This document shows, piece after piece, positions 9,121 to 17,598 of a DNA stretch of 64,000 bases; position 1 is the stretch's first letter; the number at the start of each line of letters is the position of its first letter. The translations under genes were made by a program, and so were the position numbers. Below the pieces are notes generated by a model. The model was not told where the DNA came from. It saw only the letters and a list, made by a program, of their open reading frames with translations, and searched no databases. The stretch is from the NCBI RefSeq assembly GCF_048323675.1, contig NZ_JBLWFK010000003.1:248001-312000 (forward strand), given 5' to 3'. The DNA is from Mangrovimicrobium sp048323675 (GTDB lineage Bacteria; Pseudomonadota; Gammaproteobacteria; Pseudomonadales; Halieaceae).

Positions 9121-10938
9121 TTAGGCGGCGCGTTCCGCAGCCATTTCTTCCCGCAGTGCTGCGGTCGCCGCGACATCCACGGCCAGGTCAAACTCTTCCA
9201 CGGTGCCGGTAAACACCACACCGTACTTCAGTCGCGCCCGCTCGACGCTGACGATCTCGTCCAGCACGTCTTCCTTCACCGCTTCCGGGTCGCGCTGTAC
9301 CGCCAGTTCGAAACCGGCGCCACCGCCGTACTGGTAGGCGATAACGGATTCCGCCGGCAGGACTTCACTGGCGGACACTTCCACCCGGTGCTCCTGCGGC
9401 GTGCCCACCTTGAAGTAGTTGGTGTAGGGGCTGGCGTCGTCGCCGCCGCACATGCCGCGCAGCGGGTGCTCGTAGGTCACCATCCAGGCCATCGCCGTGG
9501 TCGGCGCCAGCACCTTTTTCACGTTGAGGCTACCGGGCTGGCCGCGCCAGCGTCCCGCGCCCTCGGAATCCTGGGTCATTTCCCGGCTGATGTTGAGCAC
9601 CGGGAAACGCGGTTCCGCGTCTTCCACCTGCGACAGCAGCAGGTTGCCCAGGGCCGCCGGGCAGGAGCCCCAGCCGTCCATGCCCTCGATGGCGGAGGCG
9701 TCGTGGGTGCGCGAGTCCACGCCCTGGTCCATCCACATGCGGCCCAGTTCGTCGAGGCCGATCACCGCGTTGGGCATACCCATCTTGTAGACCTGGGGCG
9801 CGGAGCGCTCCGGCACGATGGCGGAGAGCGCCACACAGACCGCCTCGGTGATTTCGCAGGCTGGGTGGAAGGAACCCAGCGCGGCGGGCTTGTTGGGCGG
9901 CGGCTGGGCGATGCAGCCCTCGGGCACGATAATGTCCACCGCGTTGAAAAAGCCCTCGTTTTTCACGATGTCCGGGTCCATGGCGGCAACCACCTGGGTC
10001 ATGACATAGCTGAGCGTGTTGCCGTAGGTGTTCCAGACACCGACCAGTTCCTGGCGGTCGTCGGTACCGGTGAGGTCCACGGTGAGTTTGTCGCCCACGA
10101 TCCTGCAGGCCACGTGCACGCGGATGTCCTTGTTCTGGCCAATCGCATCGTGATCGATAAATACATCCGCCTCATAGGTGCCGTCAGGCCAACTGGCAAC
10201 CACCTCGCGCACGCATTTCTCGGTGTGCTCGATGTTGTAGTTGATCGCAGCGCGGACCATGTCCGCTCCCCACTTGGCGACCAGGTTGTCGAGCAGGCGC
10301 ACGGCGTGCTGGACGCCGCCGATCATCGCCGCGAGGTCCCCGGCGAACGAGGGAAAGCGGTTATTGCGCACCACCATGTCAAACAGGTCCTTGCGCAGCT
10401 TGCCGCGCTCCACCAGCTTGACGCTGGGGAAGGCCATCCCCTCGGTAAAGATGTCGGTGGCTTCCAGGGTGAAGCCGCCCGGGTCCTTGCCCCCGGTGTC
10501 GCCCTGGTGGGCCTGCAGGCACTGCACCATCAGCAGTTCGCCGCTGGCATCGAACACCGGCGCGTAGACGTTGTAGTCCGGCAGGTGGCCACCGCCGGCA
10601 TCGGGGTCGTTGCCGAGGAAGACGTCGCCGGGCCCCCACTCGTAATCATCGTAGTGCTCCAGCCCGTAGCGCACGGTGAACTGGCTGACAAAGCTGAGGT
10701 GCGGCGTGCCGATGGCGGACCCCGCCAGGCGTCCGTGGGCATCGACGATGCTGGCGTTGCGCTCGTTGGACTGGTTGATAATGGCTGAAGACGCCGCGCG
10801 CCCCAGGTAGGTGGCCGCCTCGAAGGACACGGTTTCCATCGCCCCGCGAATAATGCTCGCGGACACCGGGTCGATGCTTGCGCTGGTGGCAAGTGGTTCG
10901 CGCCGTGCGGCGAGCTTGCGATTCAATTCAAATGACAT
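9121..10938 (-). CDS. hyuB: Hydantoinase/oxoprolinase subunit B (HyuB family)
   Basis: This 605-residue protein is the partner of HyuA and carries family features: DPVSASIIRGAMETVSFEAA near the start, FLGNDPDAGGGHLPDYNV near residue 105, HQGDTGGKDPGG near residue 145, and a glycine-rich GGGAGFE near the C-terminus. It starts at an ATG preceded by GGGAGGAG. The stop lies 18 bases from the hyuA ATG. It is the first gene of the putative hyuB-hyuA-CoA-transferase operon. No third, small carboxylase subunit is encoded nearby. The product should be a cytoplasmic heteromer with HyuA. Confidence 0.92.
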   Translation of the reverse strand: MSFELNRKLAARREPLATSASIDPVSASIIRGAMETVSFEAATYLGRAASSAIINQSNERNASIVDAHGRLAGSAIGTPHLSFVSQFTVRYGLEHYDDYEWGPGDVFLGNDPDAGGGHLPDYNVYAPVFDASGELLMVQCLQAHQGDTGGKDPGGFTLEATDIFTEGMAFPSVKLVERGKLRKDLFDMVVRNNRFPSFAGDLAAMIGGVQHAVRLLDNLVAKWGADMVRAAINYNIEHTEKCVREVVASWPDGTYEADVFIDHDAIGQNKDIRVHVACRIVGDKLTVDLTGTDDRQELVGVWNTYGNTLSYVMTQVVAAMDPDIVKNEGFFNAVDIIVPEGCIAQPPPNKPAALGSFHPACEITEAVCVALSAIVPERSAPQVYKMGMPNAVIGLDELGRMWMDQGVDSRTHDASAIEGMDGWGSCPAALGNLLLSQVEDAEPRFPVLNISREMTQDSEGAGRWRGQPGSLNVKKVLAPTTAMAWMVTYEHPLRGMCGGDDASPYTNYFKVGTPQEHRVEVSASEVLPAESVIAYQYGGGAGFELAVQRDPEAVKEDVLDEIVSVERARLKYGVVFTGTVEEFDLAVDVAATAALREEMAAERAA

Positions 10939-11058
10939 AGTGACACTCCTCCCTCGGAGATTCCGGAGTCCGCCCAGAATGCGGGTGCAACCTTACACCA
11001 GCCCGGGCGGCACCACGGCAACATCTGGCGTAGCCTTTTTGACATTAGGTGCAAACCC

Positions 11059-12132
11059 TCAGCGGGATGCACGCTTGCGCCCCCGCGCGACCGTCATCGG
11101 CGGGCTCAGGCGCTTGAAACTGCGATCGATGTAATAGGACAGGTAGGGATAGGGCGGGCGGGTCGCGCTCGCCTCGTCCAGCCGCTCGACCTGCTCCGGC
11201 GTGAGCTCCCAGCCCACCGCGCCGAGGTTGTCGCGCAATTGCTCCTCGGTGCGCGCGCCGATCACCACGCTGGCCACTGTCGGCCGGCGCAGCAACCAGT
11301 TCAGTGAGATCTGCGCCAGGGTCTTGCCGGTCTCCTCAGCCAGTTCATCCAGCACGTCGATCACGTTGTACATTTGCTCCTCGTCCACCGGCAGCCCCCA
11401 GTGAGCCACCTGGTCCAGGCGACTGCCCTCCGGCGCCGCCTGTCCCCGCCGCACCTTGCCGGCGAGCCGGCCCCAGGCCAGCGGGCTCCAGACGATGGCA
11501 CCCACGTTCTGGTCGTGGGCCAGGGGCATCAGGTCCCACTCGTAGTCCCGGGTCAGCAGCGAATAGTGCACCTGGTGGCTGATATAGCGCGGCCAGCCGT
11601 GGCGATCGGCGATACCCAGGGACTTCATCAACTGCCAGCCGGTGAAATTGGACACGCCCACGTAACGGACCTTGCCGTCGCGCACCAGCGCATCCATGGT
11701 GGAGAGGACCTCTTCTATCGGGGTGAAGGCGTCGAAGCCATGCAGCTGCAGGACATCGATATAGTCGGTATCCAGGCGCCTGAGGGAGGCCTCGACCCCG
11801 CGGTGCAGGCGCAGGCGGGAAGAACCGGACTGGTTGGGCCCCGGCCCGAGGGCGAGACTCATCTTGGTGGTTACCAGGACCTGATCGCGGCGGCCCTTGA
11901 TGGCGCCACCCAGGACTTCCTCGCTGGCCCCGTCGGAATAGACATCGGCGGTATCGAAGAGATTGACGCCCGCCTCCAGGCAGATATCCACCATGCGCCG
12001 GGCCTCGTCGACCCCGCTACTACCCATGGCGGCGAAAAACTCGCCGCGACCACCAAAGGTGGCAGAACCAAAGCTAAGCACCGGGACCTGCAGCCCTGAG
12101 GCACCAAGGTACCGGTATTCCATATCCGCCAT
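11059..12132 (-). CDS. Aldo/keto reductase
   Basis: This 357-residue NAD(P)H-dependent oxidoreductase has the TIM-barrel AKR fold. MEYRYLGASGLQVPVLSFG opens the barrel, FDTADVYSDGASEEVLG carries the catalytic Asp and Tyr, VTTKMSL the Lys, and IDVLQLHGFD the His. The C-terminal VVIGARTEEQLRDNLGAV is the cofactor-binding segment. It reduces carbonyl groups or runs in reverse. I place the start at the ATG at 12132; a second ATG three codons in is equally possible. It is divergent from the AraC gene at 12360, which may control it. It resembles the YghZ/potassium-channel beta-subunit branch. Confidence 0.92.
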   Translation of the reverse strand: MADMEYRYLGASGLQVPVLSFGSATFGGRGEFFAAMGSSGVDEARRMVDICLEAGVNLFDTADVYSDGASEEVLGGAIKGRRDQVLVTTKMSLALGPGPNQSGSSRLRLHRGVEASLRRLDTDYIDVLQLHGFDAFTPIEEVLSTMDALVRDGKVRYVGVSNFTGWQLMKSLGIADRHGWPRYISHQVHYSLLTRDYEWDLMPLAHDQNVGAIVWSPLAWGRLAGKVRRGQAAPEGSRLDQVAHWGLPVDEEQMYNVIDVLDELAEETGKTLAQISLNWLLRRPTVASVVIGARTEEQLRDNLGAVGWELTPEQVERLDEASATRPPYPYLSYYIDRSFKRLSPPMTVARGRKRASR

Positions 12133-12359
12133 CGGGTAAATATCTCCACACCGCACTTTATTATTGGACGTCGGGACCGGCAGTTTGCTCCTCAGGCCCG
12201 GCAAAGAGGCATATTAGGCCACAGGCCTCTGGTTTCTTACCCGACAAATCGTGTGTTAGTATCGACAATTGATGCAGACGTGAGGACCTGTTAACCCCGC
12301 ACTGACCATGCTAACAGCCTCAGATTGCCCCCTGCCTGCCCGGCAAGGAGACCATAACG

Positions 12360-13454
12360 ATGGGTGAGAAAGTGTTTTTTGGGATCGAGGGCCCGCTCGA
12401 CTCCACCCCGGCTGAAGGGCAGATGCGTGTCGCCAACCTCTACGCATTCCCCGGCCTGATCCGCCGTCTCGGCGCCGACCCCACGGCCCTGCTGGAGCGC
12501 CACAATATCGACCCGGCCATGCTGTCGGACCCCGAGCATTTCGTGGACTGCAAGTCCTTCGTCGACCTGTTTGAATACTGTAGCAGCACATTCAACGATT
12601 CACTGTTCGGCCTGCAGCTGGCCCAGTTGCAGAACCCCGACGTGTTCGGCTGCGTCGCCGCCCTGTGCCGCTCGGCCTCCACGGTACGCGAATCACTGAC
12701 CAGCTTTATGGATTACATCCCGGTGATCCACTCTCCCGCCACCATGCTGGAACTGATCGAAGGTGACAAGATCGCGGAAATTCGCTGGGGCGTGAACGCA
12801 GATCTCGGCATCAACCAGCAGGCCAACTACCAGGCCGTACTGCTGGACATGAAACTGCTGCGCCTGGTGGCCGGCGACGACTTCCGTCCCAGCTACGCCA
12901 ACCTGGCCGTGGATGCCCGACAAAAGGACATCCCCGAACTGGAGCGCACCCTCGGTTGCCGCTTCAACGCCACACCGACGGAAAACGCCATCGCCTTCCC
13001 CTCCGCCATCCTCGACAAGCCCGTGGCCAGCGCCAACCGCACCGTGTTCAAGCTGCTCGGCGGCTACCTGGAGCAGGTGAAGAACGCCGCCCGGGTCTCG
13101 CTCTCCCACCGGGTGGAGGACTACATCCGCGGCAGCCTCGCCTCCGGGAACTGCTCCATCGAGCACTGCGCGCGCAAGCTCGGCCTGTCCGTGCGCACCC
13201 TGCAGGCCCACCTGGCGGAGGAAAACCTGGTGTTCTCGGACCTGCTGGAGCGCCAGCGGCACGAGATAGCCCGGCGCTACCTTGCGCTGGAACACGTCTC
13301 GCTGGACGACATCGCCGCCCTGCTCGGCTACGCGGAACAGTCCAGCTTCGGCCGCGCCTTCAAGCGCTGGAGCGGGCTCACTCCCAAGCAGTTCCGCCAG
13401 CGGGCCCGGGCGCATATCGTCGATTCCTCGATGCATCCGTTTCCGGGGCAGTAG
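12360..13454 (+). CDS. AraC-family regulator with arabinose-binding-type sensor
   Basis: This is a regulator of 364 residues. Residues 20-210 match the OruR/ArgR-like AraC sensor domain (VANLYAFPGLIRRLGADPTA, then MDYIPVIHSPATMLELIEGD). The C-terminus is the AraC helix-turn-helix pair (IEHCARKLGLSVRTLQAHL and LDDIAALLGYAEQSSFGRAFKRW, then TPKQFR). AAGGAGA lies eight bases before the ATG. It differs in type from the AraC protein at 3368. It is divergent from the aldo/keto reductase and upstream of an SDR on its own strand, so either could be its target. Confidence 0.93.
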   Translation: MGEKVFFGIEGPLDSTPAEGQMRVANLYAFPGLIRRLGADPTALLERHNIDPAMLSDPEHFVDCKSFVDLFEYCSSTFNDSLFGLQLAQLQNPDVFGCVAALCRSASTVRESLTSFMDYIPVIHSPATMLELIEGDKIAEIRWGVNADLGINQQANYQAVLLDMKLLRLVAGDDFRPSYANLAVDARQKDIPELERTLGCRFNATPTENAIAFPSAILDKPVASANRTVFKLLGGYLEQVKNAARVSLSHRVEDYIRGSLASGNCSIEHCARKLGLSVRTLQAHLAEENLVFSDLLERQRHEIARRYLALEHVSLDDIAALLGYAEQSSFGRAFKRWSGLTPKQFRQRARAHIVDSSMHPFPGQ

Positions 13455-13811
13455 CCCGGCGCCAGAATCCGCCCCGACAGCCAGCGGGATTGAACGCTGC
13501 CTTCCTCGGTCCGGGCGCCTGGAGTGTTGCCCCGCGCAGGAAGCACGGCTCGCGACCTTCGGCGATTCCATCCCTGCTCCCCGGCCCACGGCGATTTACG
13601 CAATAACACTTTACTCCGCGCGTAACTCCCCGCGGATTTACCGACGGCCATTTCTGCCCAACTTGCCCGGTTCCGGGCGATTGCGTATAACTTGCAATCC
13701 CGGCGGGACCGCCACTGTCCGGCAGTTTGCCACCCGGACCCGAACAATAAACCCGCGGTGATTCCGCTGCCGCCAGCGGATTCCCGAACCACCCATTACG
13801 GAGACACTTCA
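13455..13811 (+). other. Gene-free stretch between AraC and SDR, holds a promoter
   Basis: This 357-base stretch lies between two genes on the plus strand and has no convincing ORF. It contains a promoter-like pair at 13663-13691 (separate entry) and a ribosome site (GGAG) just before 13812. Nothing else is recognisable. Confidence 0.5.
13663..13691 (+). promoter_or_regulatory. Sigma-70-like promoter with embedded palindrome
   Basis: TTGCCC at 13663-13668 and TATAAC at 13686-13691 are separated by 17 bases. The perfect inverted repeat GCCCGG-TT-CCGGGC at 13665-13678 overlaps the -35 and spacer, where a repressor would block polymerase. It lies 120 bases upstream of the SDR at 13812. Confidence 0.45.
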
Positions 13812-14609
13812 ATGCAGGATTCCTCGCAAAAACCCGTCGCCCTGGTCACCGGCGCCAGCTCGGGCATCGGCGACGCCATCGCCCGCAAACTGGCCGCCAA
13901 CGGTTTCGACCTGGTGGTCGTCGCACGGCGCAAGGAGCGCCTGCAAGCGCTCGCCGCCGACCTCGAAGGCCAGGCCCGGGTGGAAGTGGTCGTGGGCGAC
14001 GTCACCGATCCGTCGACTTCCGAAGCCGCGGTGCAACGCGCCATGGACGTCTTCGGCAAGCTCGATTGCCTGGTGAACAACGCCGGTTCCGGTATCTGGG
14101 CCCCGGTGGGTGACACTACCGACGAGATGATGAACGACGTTATCGACATCAGCCTCAAAGGCCCCTTCTGGTTCTGCCGCGCGGCGGTGAAGGTGATGCA
14201 GCCCGGCTCCTCCATCATCAATATCGGCTCAGTATTCGGCGTCATCGGCGGCATGACCGGCGGCATCTACTGCGCCATCAAGGCGGGCCTGATCGGCCTG
14301 ACCCATGCACTTGCGGCAGACTACGGTGCCCAGGGTATCCGCAGCAACGTGGTGGCACCGGGCGTGATCCGCACCGAGATGACCGATGCATTCTGGGACG
14401 CCGAGCCCTTCCAGCGCAGCAATCAGGAGCAGACCCCCTTCAACCGCGACGGCACGATGGAAGATGTCGCTGCGACGGTGCTGTTCCTCGCATCAGAGGG
14501 CGGCAGCTATATCAACGGCCAGACCATAGCCCTGGATGGCGGCTGGTCGACCACCAAGTTCCTGTGCAAGGATGCCCTGCTGGCGGAACGCAAGCCCTAC
14601 GAGGGCTGA
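13812..14609 (+). CDS. Short-chain dehydrogenase/reductase (SDR)
   Basis: This 265-residue classical SDR has the nucleotide-binding motif TGASSGIG near residue 13, NNAG near residue 90, and the active-site Y-x3-K as YCAIK. An ARRKER segment after the second strand suggests NADP preference. The C-terminus has SEGGSYINGQTIALDGGW, the usual SDR ending. I start at 13812, where GGAG precedes the ATG and the Rossmann fold begins; an earlier in-frame start would add 40 residues without homology. The substrate is probably an alcohol or ketone intermediate of the neighbouring pathway. Confidence 0.92.
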   Translation: MQDSSQKPVALVTGASSGIGDAIARKLAANGFDLVVVARRKERLQALAADLEGQARVEVVVGDVTDPSTSEAAVQRAMDVFGKLDCLVNNAGSGIWAPVGDTTDEMMNDVIDISLKGPFWFCRAAVKVMQPGSSIINIGSVFGVIGGMTGGIYCAIKAGLIGLTHALAADYGAQGIRSNVVAPGVIRTEMTDAFWDAEPFQRSNQEQTPFNRDGTMEDVAATVLFLASEGGSYINGQTIALDGGWSTTKFLCKDALLAERKPYEG

Positions 14610-14612
14610 TTG

Positions 14613-14663
14613 AAAGCGGGCTTTGCGAGTAAACCCGAGTGGGTTGACAGCAAAGTCCGCTTT
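14613..14663 (+). terminator. Nested hairpin after the SDR gene
   Basis: An outer stem AAAGCGGGCTTTGC (14613-14626) pairs with GCAAAGTCCGCTTT (14650-14663) with one G-U pair. The loop holds a second hairpin, AACCC-GAGT-GGGTT (14632-14645). It begins three bases after the SDR stop codon and ends in TTTT, so a transcription terminator for the SDR is the simplest reading. Confidence 0.5.
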
Positions 14664-14771
14664 TACAGTCGAAAGCGTGTAGCGCGTAGGGAGCAAAAAG
14701 CCCCGGAACAGACAGAAATGGAAGTCAACGACCTATACAGTCTTCCAGGGCGTATACAAGGCATCAATCCA

Positions 14772-15389
14772 TCACGGTACGTATTCTTCCGTAACATCCA
14801 GTGCCGCCGATTCGCGCATCGCACGACCACCCACGAGGCCGAGTCTTGGCGTCGGCATATCAGCGCCGGTTGACCATTGATCAGTGAAGGGGTCGTAGAT
14901 TGCTATAGCAGCCGTAGATTCCGTATCCCAGAAAATTCTGGAGGCTCCGCCAACCACATAGATTTTCTGACCAACGACAGCACTTCCGGCCATTCCTCTT
15001 TCTTCAGGCAAAGCTGCTCTGGTTCGCCAGGTGTTTTTCACGGGATCGTACTCCTCCACCACCGATAGCGCTGGAGGGCGTACAAAGCCACCGCTGGATG
15101 CTCCACCTATCACGTAGCACTTGTTACGCACGGCACTCACCGCACCGGGTACTCGTGGTGTAGGCAGGGATGCCCGCTTTCTCCAACTGTCGTCGATCGG
15201 GTTGTATTCCGCACTTCCGTCGAGACCAACCTGTGGAGACACTCCCCACCCCAGACCCATCACATACAGCTTGCCCCCCGTGGCGCAGGCAAATGAATAA
15301 ATTGCCCGTTTTTCCACTAAAAGTCTTTTTTTGCACGCAGGTTGCGGGATAGAGACTTCCGTGCCCGAGGGAGTCGCCGGAGTAAAGTT
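14772..15389 (-). pseudogene. Kelch-repeat protein remnant, left part
   Basis: This open frame encodes three recognisable kelch motifs: GGKLYVMGLGWG...EYNPIDDSWRKRASLPTPR, NKCYVIGGASSGG...EEYDPVKNTWRTRAALPEER and QKIYVVGGASRIF...IYDPFTDQWSTGADMPTPR. Kelch repeats build beta-propellers that bind proteins or sugars. It has no good start: the frame opens after an in-frame TAG at 15392-15390, and the first start-like codon is a GTG at 15317 without a ribosome site. Only about half a propeller is present, with no signal peptide. A second kelch fragment runs in the opposite direction just to the right. I read the two as pieces of one gene broken by an inversion; a short functional protein is less likely. 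Confidence 0.6.
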
Positions 15390-15605
15390 CTATATTTTTG
15401 GAAGCTTCAGCCCTAGCCCTCAATCGAGTACTTTTCGCTTTGATCCTGCCACCAACCACTGGCGCGAATTTTCATGGCCTACGCCAGGTGTGACACCAGC
15501 GCGGAACGGGTCGGTGGAGAGCTTATTATCCCCGGTGGTCGAGTACCAGATTACAATGGCGTGGCATCCTGGCTGGAAGAATCGTACCTAGCCTTTTCAA
15601 ACTGA
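15361..15605 (+). pseudogene. Kelch-repeat protein remnant, right part, inverted and frameshifted
   Basis: On the plus strand, VKFYIFGSFSPSPQSSTF followed by RFDPATNHWREFSWPTPG is a typical kelch blade. Near 15505 the reading frame must shift to continue as VGGELIIPGGRVPDYNGVAS, the next blade. The first frame stops at 15591 and the second at 15605. There is no start with a ribosome site. Its orientation is opposite to the kelch fragment at 14772-15389 and the two meet near 15361-15389, which points to an inversion followed by decay. Confidence 0.55.
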
Positions 15606-15697
15606 CAGGATAGGTGGCTGTCGCCAGCCACCTGCAAATACGCTGTAAACTCGCGCTGCTGTATTCCGTGGCAACGTCACCAGCCAAGGGATTCACA

Positions 15698-16261
15698 TCA
15701 GAAAATCAATGCCAAGGTAGGCACCGTAATAATATCCATATCGATAATCACCTCGCGCTTCAACAGTTTGAACGAGCCGTCCACTGCCTTGAGCACGTCG
15801 CGACGGCCACCGGTAATGGTGTGGTTGTCCTTCCCCAGGTGACTGTAGAACATCATGAAATTGGAGTAAGCCCGGTATTCGTCATTCTCCAGCGGGGTAA
15901 CCTCGACATTGGAAATCATCCGCCGGGTGCGCGGTGCGGGGGCCTCCGACCAACCGTTGGTCTTGTAGGGCCGGAAGGTGCGGGCAAAGATACCCAGGAA
16001 GGTATCATGCCGAATGGGCGAGCCCTTCGGCCCGTCCGCACGGTCCAGTTCCCGCTCCACCGAAAGAAACGCCTCCGTATCCTGCAGCTTGGGATCGGGC
16101 TGCGGCACAAACCGGGTTGGCATGCTGTACTCGATGGATTCATCGACAATCGTGAGCCATTGCTGCAGGCAGCGCTCATCCAGCAGGCGGGCCTCCCGGT
16201 AGTAGAACTGCTCGACGCGCGCAATCAGTTCCATATCAAAATCGACAGCGACCGTATTCAT
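15698..16261 (-). CDS. Aromatic-ring-hydroxylating dioxygenase, beta subunit
   Basis: This 187-residue small subunit has the NTF2-like fold of Rieske-type ring-hydroxylating oxygenases. Family features include IARVEQFYYREARLLDERCLQQW, IEYSMPTR and SNVEVTPLENDEYRAYSNFMMFYSH. It has a structural role in the alpha3beta3 hexamer. Its ATG overlaps the alpha stop as TGATG, so the two are translationally coupled; an upstream in-frame start inside alpha has no support. No ferredoxin or reductase gene accompanies the pair. A MarR regulator lies upstream. Confidence 0.93.
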   Translation of the reverse strand: MNTVAVDFDMELIARVEQFYYREARLLDERCLQQWLTIVDESIEYSMPTRFVPQPDPKLQDTEAFLSVERELDRADGPKGSPIRHDTFLGIFARTFRPYKTNGWSEAPAPRTRRMISNVEVTPLENDEYRAYSNFMMFYSHLGKDNHTITGGRRDVLKAVDGSFKLLKREVIIDMDIITVPTLALIF

Positions 16262-17565
16262 CAGACATTCTCCTCGCCAAACATGTCTTCCCGCCAGCGC
16301 ATATACAGACGGCGAGCGTAATGCTCGTTGTAGCACTTGCCGACCATACCCGGCAGTTCCGGGTGAGCCTTTTCCTCGCCCACACCGAGGCCGTAGAAAT
16401 AGGGTCGGTCGTTCAGGTAATCGATGGCGGAACCTTCATACTGCAGGCGCCAGGCATAGGAATCCTCCTGCTCGAGGATGCCGCCGGGACCGAAGGCCAT
16501 GCAGTAGCCCGCGCGGATCTCCTCCTTGAGATTGTCCGGGGCATCCGCCGGCAGCAACAACCAGGACCAGTACTCGATCAGGCCCGGTGCGCGCGGATGG
16601 CTGACGCGCAGTGTATTCTGCCCCCACAGCAGTGACATGTTGGGGTAGATACCCTGTGCCATACCCTTGATGCGCGCCTGCACTGGCGAGAGCCGCTCCG
16701 CCACGGTGCGTTCGACTTCCGTAAGGTACTCCTGCAGTTCCGGCGATGAATGCGGGCTGTGCACGCCGCGCTGCTCGAAGGTTGAATCCTCCGGCATCAG
16801 GCGGAATACCGCCGCATGCCCGTCCCTAGCCACTGCAGTAACCGCGTAGTCCTCGATTTCAATGTTCTGTGGGCTGTCCACCGCCACGAACGACCCATGT
16901 AGATAGGCGGCGTGGCCGACGTCGCCGTGCATGTTCTCCACCGGCAGTTTCCAGTTACATTTGAGGTCCCATTTGTGCGCCGGACCTGCAATCTCCAGGC
17001 CGCCCGGGAAACGGTCAAAATAGGCTTCCAGGTAGAATTTCTGCTCGCCGAGGTACTCATCAAGAGAAACCATTTCCGGGTTGAAGGTCGCAAAAATCAG
17101 GCCGAACACAGACTCGACCTTGGCCGCCTGTTTTAATCCCCACTTGCTTTTATCCACCTCGGGCCCCATTTTGCGCGCCTGGGGAATACCCACCAGTTCA
17201 CCGGTCGGTTTGAAGGACCAGGTGTGATAGGGGCAAATAAAACGCGATGCGTTGCCCTGGTCGGCGCGGCACACCCGCAGGCCGCGGTGAGGACAACTGT
17301 TGACGCTGACGGAGATCTTGCCGTCGCCGCCCTTGGCGACGATCACCGGCACCTCGCCCATGTAGGCGGAGACGAAGTCGCCCGGGTTTTTCAGCTGGCT
17401 TTCATGGGCCACATAGAGCCAGCTCTTATCAAAGATACGCCTTTGCTCGAGCTGGTAAAGTTCTTCACTGGTAAAAACCTGCCGGCTTACCTCCGAGCAG
17501 TCTTCATTGAGAAACTGGCGGGAGTCGAGGGGCTCCCTGCCGTTGGGGCGTGTAAAGCTGTTCAT
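16261..17565 (-). CDS. Aromatic-ring-hydroxylating dioxygenase, alpha subunit
   Basis: This 434-residue catalytic subunit carries a Rieske [2Fe-2S] centre and a mononuclear iron. The Rieske ligands are in CPHRG (Cys, His) and CPYHTW (Cys, His), about 18 residues apart. The iron ligands are the two His of ENMHGDVGHAAYLHG near residue 200 and probably the Asp in ILEQEDSYAW near residue 375. It adds O2 to a ring or ring-like substrate using electrons from a ferredoxin. GGAG precedes the ATG. It forms an operon with the beta subunit and sits 33 bases downstream of the MarR gene on the same strand. The substrate cannot be told; aromatic acids and diterpenoids are both handled by this family. Confidence 0.95.
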   Translation of the reverse strand: MNSFTRPNGREPLDSRQFLNEDCSEVSRQVFTSEELYQLEQRRIFDKSWLYVAHESQLKNPGDFVSAYMGEVPVIVAKGGDGKISVSVNSCPHRGLRVCRADQGNASRFICPYHTWSFKPTGELVGIPQARKMGPEVDKSKWGLKQAAKVESVFGLIFATFNPEMVSLDEYLGEQKFYLEAYFDRFPGGLEIAGPAHKWDLKCNWKLPVENMHGDVGHAAYLHGSFVAVDSPQNIEIEDYAVTAVARDGHAAVFRLMPEDSTFEQRGVHSPHSSPELQEYLTEVERTVAERLSPVQARIKGMAQGIYPNMSLLWGQNTLRVSHPRAPGLIEYWSWLLLPADAPDNLKEEIRAGYCMAFGPGGILEQEDSYAWRLQYEGSAIDYLNDRPYFYGLGVGEEKAHPELPGMVGKCYNEHYARRLYMRWREDMFGEENV

Positions 17566-17598
17566 GGTCCTGACTCCGTGAGTTAGCTGGAACTGTAT

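Noticed and set aside
6985..10788. A 1267-codon open frame on the plus strand
   Set aside because: It lies wholly opposite hyuA, hyuB and part of a CoA-transferase gene, which have clear families and ribosome sites. Its composition (rich in His, Gly, Arg, Val) is what the complement of GC-rich codons gives.
14610..14873. An 87-codon plus-strand frame starting with TTG after the SDR stop
   Set aside because: It runs through the nested hairpin and into the kelch remnant antisense; no ribosome site fits.
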